From Terriglobia bacterium (GTDB lineage: Bacteria > Acidobacteriota > Terriglobia > UBA7540), in the NCBI GenBank assembly GCA_030049455.1, contig JASIKV010000172.1, positions 1-5,641 on the forward strand: a stretch of DNA of 5,641 bases, in the 5' to 3' direction. This document shows, one piece after another, positions 1 through 4,997 of the stretch (position 1 is its first letter; each line of letters starts with the position of its first letter). A program made the position numbers and the translations under genes. The notes below the pieces were generated by a model, which had not been told where the DNA came from, searched no databases, and saw only the letters and a program-made list of their open reading frames with translations.

Positions 1-1
1 G

Positions 2-1243
2 CTCTCCATGCTTCACGAGCACATTGGCGACTGGCTGCGCGCTTATCCGTTCCGTCCGAACGGCTCGCCCTTGTTGCTCGATCCGATCTACCAGCGTTGG
101 TTTCAGGGTTTCATCGACCATCCCACCTTCGATGACTATTGGAAGCAAAACGGCTTCAACTTCGAACTCGCCTACGACAAATACCAGGACATTCCCATCT
201 ACTTCATCAGCGGCTGGTACGACCTGTTCGAGCGGGGCACTCTGCACAATTACATGGGACTCGCGCCGCGCCACAAATCCGCAACCAAGCTCTTGATGGG
301 GCCGTGGGTGCATGGAATCGGGCCGCGCGTGGCCGGCGGCGTGGATTTCGGCGCGGACGCTCAGGTCAATTTGCTCGCTGAGCAACTCCGCTGGTTCGAA
401 CAGGTGCTGAAGGGCCTGGATACCGGGATTCTGCAGGAGCCGCGCGTGCGATACTTCACCATGGGCGGTGGAGACGGATTGCGCGACGCGAATGGCCACA
501 TGCAGAACGGCGGCGAATGGACGACGGCCTCCGCATGGCCGCCGCCCGGCGCATCGACTCATGCATTCTTCCTGCACGCGGACGGCAGCTTGAGCGAGCG
601 GGCTCCGGGTGACGAGCCGCCGAGCCGATACACGTTCGATCCGCGCCATCCCGTTCCCACCATCGGCGGGCAGATCGATTCCGGCAAAGACCTTTCGCCC
701 GACGGCGCGCGCGACCAGCGCTGCGACCTGAAGATTTTCGGTTGTGAAGATAATCTTCCTCTCGCGGCGCGGCGCGACGTGCTGGTTTTCGAGACCCCGC
801 CGCTGACTTCGGACCTGACCATCGCCGGACCCGTGACGGTGGATCTGTGGGTCTCTTCTTCCGCACCGGAAACTGACTTTACTGCCAAGCTCATTGACGT
901 TTCGCCGCCCAACCGCGATTATCCGGAGGGATTCGCGATGAACCTGGAGGACCGCATCGTTCGTGTCCGACCGTCTACCGGCGACAGTGGGCCCGCAACT
1001 TTGACGCCGTTGAGCGTCCGCAAGGTGACCATCGACCTGATCGGCGTGGCGAATCGCTTTCGCACCGGGCACCGCGTGCGAGTCGACGTTTCCAGCAGCA
1101 ATTTCCCGTTCTTTGACGCCAATCCCAATACGGGAGAGCGCAGCGGCTATTCCACCCGTGAAGCCACTGCGGATAACATCGTGTATCACGATCGCGAGCG
1201 CCCTTCGCACGTCAATCTTCCTGTGATTGGGGGAGCACCGTGA
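2..1243 (+). CDS. CocE/NonD family hydrolase (X-Pro dipeptidyl-peptidase S15 type), 5'-partial
   Basis: This is the C-terminal portion of an alpha/beta-hydrolase of the CocE/NonD class (Peptidase_S15 plus PepX C-terminal domain), serine hydrolases that cleave esters, amides or acyl-peptide bonds. The frame is open to the left edge, so the ATG at position 8 is probably internal. About 411 codons are seen, against roughly 550-650 for complete members. Counting that Met as 1, GWYDLF holds the likely catalytic Asp (D72, codon 221-223) and GPWVHG the likely catalytic His (H102, codon 311-313). Spacing and context match cocaine esterase. The nucleophile Ser (GxSxGG) must lie upstream of the window. 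From about residue 125 the sequence is the jelly-roll C-terminal domain, with the typical RWFEQVLKG, DPRHPVPTIGG and GHRVRVDVSSSNFPFFDAN stretches. The stop is TGA at 1241-1243. The substrate cannot be read from the sequence, and export cannot be judged without the N-terminus. Confidence 0.9.
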   Translation, partial: LSMLHEHIGDWLRAYPFRPNGSPLLLDPIYQRWFQGFIDHPTFDDYWKQNGFNFELAYDKYQDIPIYFISGWYDLFERGTLHNYMGLAPRHKSATKLLMGPWVHGIGPRVAGGVDFGADAQVNLLAEQLRWFEQVLKGLDTGILQEPRVRYFTMGGGDGLRDANGHMQNGGEWTTASAWPPPGASTHAFFLHADGSLSERAPGDEPPSRYTFDPRHPVPTIGGQIDSGKDLSPDGARDQRCDLKIFGCEDNLPLAARRDVLVFETPPLTSDLTIAGPVTVDLWVSSSAPETDFTAKLIDVSPPNRDYPEGFAMNLEDRIVRVRPSTGDSGPATLTPLSVRKVTIDLIGVANRFRTGHRVRVDVSSSNFPFFDANPNTGERSGYSTREATADNIVYHDRERPSHVNLPVIGGAP

Positions 1244-1246
1244 TTT

Positions 1247-1314
1247 GGAGGGGCAGGTCTCGTGCCTGCGCTCCGCACCGGCGTTGCCGGCGCGCGGGCG
1301 GTCACTCGGACCGC
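1247..1314. repeat. Cluster of three small hairpins in the intergenic gap
   Basis: Three inverted repeats lie end to end directly after the hydrolase stop. The first pairs GGAG 1247-1250 and GCAGG 1253-1257 with CCTGC 1265-1269 and CTCC 1271-1274, around a 7-base loop and a small internal bulge. The second pairs CCGGC 1278-1282 with GCCGG 1286-1290, with a 3-base loop. The third pairs GCGGTC 1298-1303 with GACCGC 1309-1314, with a 5-base loop. None is followed by a T-run, so a standard intrinsic terminator is unlikely. The arrangement resembles a REP-like intergenic palindromic element or an mRNA-stabilising structure, but no second copy lies in this window. Confidence 0.45.
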
Positions 1315-1366
1315 TCTTACGTATTGCTCGGTACGAATTCGGTGCGAATCGAATTCACAACTTTCG

Positions 1367-1374
1367 AAAAGGGG
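1367..1374 (+). promoter_or_regulatory. Ribosome binding site deciding the start at 1382
   Basis: AAAAGGGG lies 7 bases upstream of ATG 1382. The open frame extends further upstream to 1262. Only the 1382 start has this Shine-Dalgarno-like sequence and puts a Tat motif at the very N-terminus, so it is preferred. Confidence 0.65.
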
Positions 1375-1381
1375 AACGCAA

Positions 1382-2305
1382 ATGAATAACCTGACTCGTC
1401 GCCGTTTTCTGCAAGTCTCCGCTGCGGTGGGAACCGCGGCGGTGAGCGCGGGAACACCCGCCTCGCCCGCACCTCCTGAGGGGACGCCCTTCCGGCTGGG
1501 AATTATCATCCACGTCTCCAGGGATCCGGAAGCCGCCATGGAGCGCGTTCACGAATTCGGCGTTCCCACCTGCCAGGCCGGCACGGATGATTTTTCCGAT
1601 CGCGTGTTCACCAGCCTGAAAGGCGGAGCGGAGAAGTACGGCATTGAGATCACGGCCATCAACACTTCCGGCGGGCCGCCCAATGAGTACACTTTCTACG
1701 AGGGGCCGGAGACGATTGGCATCGTCCCGGTCAAATACCGGCAGCAACGCATCGACAATTACAAGCGCGCCTCCGATTTCGCCAAGCGCCTGGGAGTGCC
1801 GGCCTTGCACTCGCACTTTGGGTTCATCCCGGAAGATCCGAACGACCCGAATTACCAGGGCGTGGTGGCGGCGCTGCGCGAGGTTGCCACGCACGTGAAG
1901 GGCAACGGCCAGATGGTGCTGATGGAGACCGGCCAGGAGACGCCCATCACCCTGCTGCGCGCCATCACCGACGCGGGCGTGGACAGCCTGTTTGTGAACC
2001 TCGACTGCGCCAACCTGATTCTCTACGGCAAGGGAAATCCCGTAGATGCCCTGGACGTGGTCGGCCACCTGGTGCGCGGCACGCACGCCAAAGACGGACT
2101 GTTCCCCACCAATCCGCGCGAGTTGGGCGAAGAAGTCCCCATCGGGAAAGGCAAAGCAAACTTCCCGGTGCTGATTCCGCGCCTGAAGGAATTGAACTAC
2201 CCCGGGCCACTGACCATCGAGCGCGAGATCTCCGGTCCGCAGCAGCTTGCAGACATCAAGATGGAGAAAGTCTATCTCGAAAACCTGGTCGCGAAGCTGG
2301 GCTGA
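1382..2305 (+). CDS. Tat-exported sugar phosphate isomerase/epimerase-like TIM-barrel protein
   Basis: This 307-residue protein belongs to the xylose isomerase-like TIM-barrel superfamily (AP endonuclease 2 fold). Its members isomerise, epimerise or cleave sugars and related polyols using a divalent metal. Residues 5-11 (TRRRFLQ) followed by an Ala-rich stretch form a twin-arginine signal peptide, probably ending near residues 28-31, so the enzyme likely folds with its metal inside and acts outside the cytoplasm. The barrel runs from about residue 37 to the end. Likely metal ligands by family pattern are E182 (METGQE), D208 (NLDCAN), H235 (THAKD) and E280 (TIERE). The upstream frame from 1262 is rejected because it would bury the Tat signal and cross the hairpins. 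Two stop codons stand in tandem (TGATGA, 2303-2308). The hydrolase gene ends 138 bases upstream on the same strand, and no clear promoter lies between, so co-transcription is possible. The exact substrate is unknown. Confidence 0.85.
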   Translation: MNNLTRRRFLQVSAAVGTAAVSAGTPASPAPPEGTPFRLGIIIHVSRDPEAAMERVHEFGVPTCQAGTDDFSDRVFTSLKGGAEKYGIEITAINTSGGPPNEYTFYEGPETIGIVPVKYRQQRIDNYKRASDFAKRLGVPALHSHFGFIPEDPNDPNYQGVVAALREVATHVKGNGQMVLMETGQETPITLLRAITDAGVDSLFVNLDCANLILYGKGNPVDALDVVGHLVRGTHAKDGLFPTNPRELGEEVPIGKGKANFPVLIPRLKELNYPGPLTIEREISGPQQLADIKMEKVYLENLVAKLG

Positions 2306-2452
2306 TGAGCGCGTTCCGAATGCACGAATAAAACCGGAGGCACGCGCCGCTACAGTCGATTGGGGGTTTACGCGACGGCAGGAGTGTTGTAACTTGAAGG
2401 ATATGGGTTTCAATCAACCCTTCTTCGGCCTCCATGAATCAAGTGTCAGGCC
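2306..2452. other. Intergenic region before tRNA-Lys, weak structures only
   Basis: No coding region is supported here. Three weak inverted repeats are visible. GCGCGT 2309-2314 pairs with ACGCGC 2342-2347 (long loop, no T-run). GGGTT 2405-2409 pairs with AACCC 2416-2420 and is followed by TTCTTC. CGGCCT 2426-2431 pairs with AGGCCG 2448-2453 and abuts the tRNA 5' end. The second could be a poor terminator for the isomerase-like gene. No promoter with good -35 and -10 boxes was found for the tRNA. Confidence 0.35.
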
Positions 2453-2527
2453 GGGCCGGTAGCTCAACGGCAGAGCACTGCCCTTTTAAGGCAGGGGTTC
2501 TGGGTTCGAATCCCAGCCGGCTCACCA
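2453..2527 (+). tRNA. tRNA-Lys, anticodon TTT, encoded CCA
   Basis: The sequence folds into a complete cloverleaf. The 7-bp acceptor pairs GGGCCGG 2453-2459 with CCGGCTC 2517-2523 and has one G-U pair at the second position. The D arm is GCTC 2462-2465 with GAGC 2473-2476 and a short 7-base loop containing GG. The anticodon stem is CTGCC 2478-2482 with GGCAG 2490-2494, and the loop CTTTTAA gives anticodon TTT at 2485-2487 (lysine AAA/AAG). The variable loop is 5 bases. The T arm is CTGGG 2500-2504 with CCCAG 2512-2516 and loop TTCGAAT. The discriminator is A2524, and CCA 2525-2527 is encoded. No part is degenerate, so the gene looks functional. Confidence 0.96.
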
Positions 2528-2533
2528 ATCTCT

Positions 2534-3889
2534 TCACGCTTCACGGGCAAGGTCGCGGTCAAAATCCCAGACCATCTTCTTTCCGGAAAGATAGGAGAGG
2601 TTCACCATGTGCCCGGCGGCGGCGGCGTGGTGGCCGACCACGGCGTTTTCGCTGCATTCCTTGCGCGAGCGCACGCAGTCCAGGAATTCCAGCGTGTGCA
2701 GCACCACGGAATCCGTGCCCTGATCCTTGTAAGTGACGGTGCCTTCTTCGAGGATGGGCGGATTGGCCTCCTCGCGATGATTGCCCAAGCTCATGAAATC
2801 ATCCTGAAGGCTCTTGGGCCAGGAATCGATTGCATAACTGTAGCCTTCCTTGGAGTTTTCCGCGCCAATCGTAAAGCTGCTGCCCATCAGAGTAAGAGAG
2901 CCCTGGGTGCCAAGGAAGGTCATGCCCTGGTCCGGCACGCTGGCGTTGTTGAAAGTCGCTCCCATGTTGACGTTAAATCCCTCGGGGTAAACGAACAGGG
3001 CGTCGAGTGTGTCGGGGACTTCGCGGCCGTCCTTGCGCACCAGAATTCCGCCGGACGCCATGACGCTCGCGGGAACCTGGGCGTCCATGATGAAATGAAT
3101 GGAAGTGATGAGGTGCACGAACAGGTCGGTGGAAATGCCGCCCGAGTAGTCCCAGTATTTGCGATAGCGGAAGACGCGCTCGGGGTCATAGGCGCGCTGC
3201 GGCGCATCGCCCAGCCACTCCTGCCAGTTGAAGTTCACGCCTTCTTTCAAGTCGGGAGGGATGGGGTAATTCCACGCGCCATTGGAGCTGTTGCGATTGT
3301 AGGAGGCGATGATCTTGGAGACTTTGCCAAGCTGGCCGGAGGCCACGATTTCGCGCGCCTTCTTTTGCAGAAACGATGAGCGGCCCTGGCTGCCCACTTG
3401 AAGCACGCGATTGTACCGCCGCACCGCTTCGATCATCTTCGGGCCGTCCTCCACGCGATGGGTCATGGGCTTTTCGATATAAACGTCCTTGCCCGCTGCC
3501 AGCGCGTTCAGAACCATGGGAAGGTGCTGGTGGTCCGGAGGCGCGAGGATGACGGCGTCAATGTCCTTGCGGTCGAGCAGCGCCTTATACTGCGCAAGGT
3601 TCGTGTCAATCTTGCCGTCGGTGCGTTCCTTGGCGCGCGCCAGATGCCCGGCATAGCAATCGCTGACCGCCACCAGATTGGCTTGTCCGGTCTTCTTGAT
3701 CGCTTCCATCAGGATGTTGCCGCGGATTCCGAACCCGATGAACGCCACGTTCACGCGGTCATTGGGACCGGCCGGCGGTGGAAGCGGAGCCGCCTCCAGC
3801 GGAATCGCCTTCCCGTTCAGCAACAAGCCCAACCCCGCCGCACCCGCGGAGCTCCGGCGCATAAACTCACGTCTCGAAAATGATGACAT
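2534..3889 (-). CDS. Tat-exported Gfo/Idh/MocA family oxidoreductase
   Basis: This 451-residue protein is an NAD(P)-dependent sugar or polyol dehydrogenase-type enzyme of the Gfo/Idh/MocA family. Residues 5-10 (SRREFM) followed by a hydrophobic Ala/Gly/Leu stretch to about residue 24 form a twin-arginine signal, so the protein is probably exported already folded with its nucleotide cofactor, as glucose-fructose oxidoreductase is. The N-terminal Rossmann domain begins near residue 46 with IGFGIRG (GxGxxG, G52/G54/G57). The family's EKP motif is E139-P141, with the catalytic-type Lys at K140. The C-terminal domain carries DYSGGISTDLFVHL (D247, D255, H259), the typical substrate-site segment. 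The start at 3889 is chosen over a TTG at 4003 because AGGAGG lies 9 bases upstream and the Tat motif then sits at the N-terminus. The length suits exported members. The gene is convergent with the tRNA (6-base gap) and divergent from the LOG gene. The sugar oxidised or reduced cannot be told. Confidence 0.9.
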   Translation of the reverse strand: MSSFSRREFMRRSSAGAAGLGLLLNGKAIPLEAAPLPPPAGPNDRVNVAFIGFGIRGNILMEAIKKTGQANLVAVSDCYAGHLARAKERTDGKIDTNLAQYKALLDRKDIDAVILAPPDHQHLPMVLNALAAGKDVYIEKPMTHRVEDGPKMIEAVRRYNRVLQVGSQGRSSFLQKKAREIVASGQLGKVSKIIASYNRNSSNGAWNYPIPPDLKEGVNFNWQEWLGDAPQRAYDPERVFRYRKYWDYSGGISTDLFVHLITSIHFIMDAQVPASVMASGGILVRKDGREVPDTLDALFVYPEGFNVNMGATFNNASVPDQGMTFLGTQGSLTLMGSSFTIGAENSKEGYSYAIDSWPKSLQDDFMSLGNHREEANPPILEEGTVTYKDQGTDSVVLHTLEFLDCVRSRKECSENAVVGHHAAAAGHMVNLSYLSGKKMVWDFDRDLAREA

Positions 3890-3898
3890 GGGATGATT

Positions 3899-3904
3899 CC
3901 TCCT
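3899..3904 (-). promoter_or_regulatory. Consensus Shine-Dalgarno for the oxidoreductase
   Basis: The complement reads AGGAGG, nine bases before the ATG whose complement is at 3887-3889. It fixes this start over the upstream TTG at 4003, which has no comparable site. Confidence 0.8.
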
Positions 3905-4016
3905 GAGTATCGATTGAATTCGGCAGTCGCCCCACACGCTCAGGGGCAACCTTGCGAGGGAAGGTCTGCACATTACTCTCACGCATTCCTCCCGGAAGGT
4001 CAATCGGATTTTTGCG
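3905..4016. other. Divergent intergenic region with a small hairpin
   Basis: This stretch separates the oxidoreductase (minus) from the LOG gene (plus) and must hold the oxidoreductase promoter. On the minus strand TTGACC (complement of 3998-4003) resembles a -35 box, but no -10 box stands at a suitable distance. The inverted repeat GCCCC 3929-3933 with GGGGC 3943-3947 (9-base loop) lies in the probable oxidoreductase leader. Its role, if any, is unknown. Confidence 0.35.
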
Positions 4017-4043
4017 TTGACAACTTGGCCGGTCTGCTATTCT
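4017..4043 (+). promoter_or_regulatory. Sigma70-type promoter with extended -10 for the LOG gene
   Basis: A perfect TTGACA -35 box (4017-4022) is followed after 15 bases by TATTCT (4038-4043). TG at 4035-4036 makes an extended -10 (TGCTATTCT), which can compensate for the short spacer. Initiation near 4050 would leave a leader of only about 12 bases that still contains the ribosome binding site. The TTG of the -35 box is also the first possible start codon of the LOG reading frame, which argues that it is promoter sequence and not coding. Confidence 0.6.
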
Positions 4044-4061
4044 CTTACCCGCGAGGAAACC

Positions 4062-4925
4062 ATGCCGAATCCAACCAGGACCACCGAACCGACAGTTCAA
4101 CTTGCTTATCGCGACCTGCGCTTTCTGGAGAGCGGGGACGCCCGGGCGCTGCGCATCCTCTCCGAATACTTCGACCCCATGGCGCACCTCCGCCGCGCGG
4201 GCGTGCAGCATACGATCGTGTTCTTCGGCTCGGCAAGAATTCTGCCGCGCGACGTGGCGATGCAAAGACTTCGCGACGCGGAGGCTCAGCAGAAAACGGG
4301 CGCCGGCGACGTTTCCCAGGGGGACCTGGACGAGGCGCGCATGGCCCTTCAGATGTCGCGCTATTACGAGGAGGCGCGCGAACTGGCGCGCATGGTCACC
4401 GCGTGGTCCATCAAAGTCCACAACAGCCGCCGTTACCTGGTGGTCTGCTCGGGCGGCGGGCCGGGAATCATGGAGGCTGCCAATCGCGGCGCGGCGGAGG
4501 CCGGCGGAAAATCCATCGGCCTGAACATCAAACTGCCCATGGAGCAGCAGCCCAATCCCTACATCACTCCCGGGCTCAGCATGCTGTTCCGCTACTTCTT
4601 TATGCGCAAGCTCTGGTTTGCGCAGCCCGCCAAGGCCCTGCTGGTGTTCCCCGGCGGCTTCGGCACCATGGACGAAATGTGCGAGTTCCTTACCCTCACG
4701 CAAACCCGCAAGATGGGCCACCGCGTCACCATTCTGCTCTACGGCTCGAAGTTCTGGAACCGCGTCATCAACTTCCAATGGCTGCTCGAGTCGGGAACGA
4801 TCAGCAAGGAAGACCTGAAGCTCATCCGCTTCGTCGATTCGCCGCGCGATGCCTTCCGGATTCTCAAAGACGAGCTGGGCAAATCCGTTGCCTCGCGCCG
4901 GCCCATCAAACACCCGTTCTTCTGA
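4062..4925 (+). CDS. TIGR00730/LOG family Rossmann-fold protein (putative nucleoside 5'-monophosphate phosphoribohydrolase)
   Basis: This 287-residue cytoplasmic protein belongs to the LOG family, formerly mis-named lysine decarboxylase. Characterised members hydrolyse nucleoside 5'-monophosphates, including cytokinin ribotides, to free base and ribose 5-phosphate. The Rossmann-like core starts with FFGSAR (residues 54-59) and continues with SGGGPGIMEAANRGA (130-144) and an Arg-Lys pair (R182-K183). It ends with the hallmark PGGFGTMDE (197-205), whose E205 and nearby Arg belong to the active site. About 50 residues precede the core and about 40 helical, charged residues (roughly 65-110) are inserted, so it is longer than the usual ~190-residue LOG proteins and matches the long subgroup. 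The start at 4062 is preceded by GAGG (4053-4056), 5 bases away, and fits the promoter at 4017-4043. Whether AMP or another nucleotide is the natural substrate cannot be read from the sequence. Confidence 0.88.
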   Translation: MPNPTRTTEPTVQLAYRDLRFLESGDARALRILSEYFDPMAHLRRAGVQHTIVFFGSARILPRDVAMQRLRDAEAQQKTGAGDVSQGDLDEARMALQMSRYYEEARELARMVTAWSIKVHNSRRYLVVCSGGGPGIMEAANRGAAEAGGKSIGLNIKLPMEQQPNPYITPGLSMLFRYFFMRKLWFAQPAKALLVFPGGFGTMDEMCEFLTLTQTRKMGHRVTILLYGSKFWNRVINFQWLLESGTISKEDLKLIRFVDSPRDAFRILKDELGKSVASRRPIKHPFF

Positions 4926-4937
4926 GCCCGCGGGGGT

Positions 4938-4943
4938 TATAAT
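4938..4943 (+). promoter_or_regulatory. Perfect TATAAT -10 candidate ahead of the fumarase gene
   Basis: TATAAT begins 13 bases after the LOG stop. Initiation near 4950 would give a leader of about 48 bases. The -35 region is poor (CGTTCT at 4915-4920, or TTCTTC at 4917-4922 with a short spacer) and would overlap the last LOG codons. The fumarase may therefore have its own promoter as well as read-through from LOG. Confidence 0.4.
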
Positions 4944-4987
4944 TCCATCGTGTGAGATTTCCGGCTGCGGCCGCGCCGTCCGCCGGC

Positions 4988-4992
4988 GGAGG
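4988..4992 (+). promoter_or_regulatory. Shine-Dalgarno of the fumarase gene, inside a palindromic leader
   Basis: GGAGG lies 5 bases before ATG 4998. Its first two bases overlap the self-complementary CCGCCGGCGG (4980-4989). A second palindrome, GCGGCCGC (4967-4974), and CCGGC (4961-4965) are close by, so the leader could fold over this site. Confidence 0.55.
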
Positions 4993-4997
4993 CGTCC

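Noticed and set aside
1262..1381. N-terminal extension of the TIM-barrel protein by 40 residues
   Set aside because: It would displace the Tat motif from the N-terminus and run through the hairpin cluster, whereas ATG 1382 has a well-spaced AAAAGGGG.
2367..2395. Possible tRNA promoter (TTTACG with TAACTT, 17-base spacer)
   Set aside because: The -10 matches only about half of the consensus and initiation would fall about 50 bases before the tRNA; too weak to call.
1355..2413. 352-codon open frame on the minus strand opposite the TIM-barrel gene
   Set aside because: It mirrors the codon pattern of the clear plus-strand gene, shows no known motif and has no ribosome binding site that I can see.
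2453..2527. tRNA 3' end as an integration (att) site
   Set aside because: No second copy of the tRNA 3' sequence, integrase or foreign gene appears in the window, and the adjacent oxidoreductase looks complete.
2609..3379. 256-codon plus-strand open frame opposite the oxidoreductase
   Set aside because: The minus-strand frame has a Tat signal, Rossmann motif, EKP motif and Shine-Dalgarno. The plus-strand translation has no recognisable domain.
4927..4934. CCCGCGGG palindrome after LOG as a terminator
   Set aside because: It has no loop and no following T-run, so it cannot form a standard intrinsic terminator.
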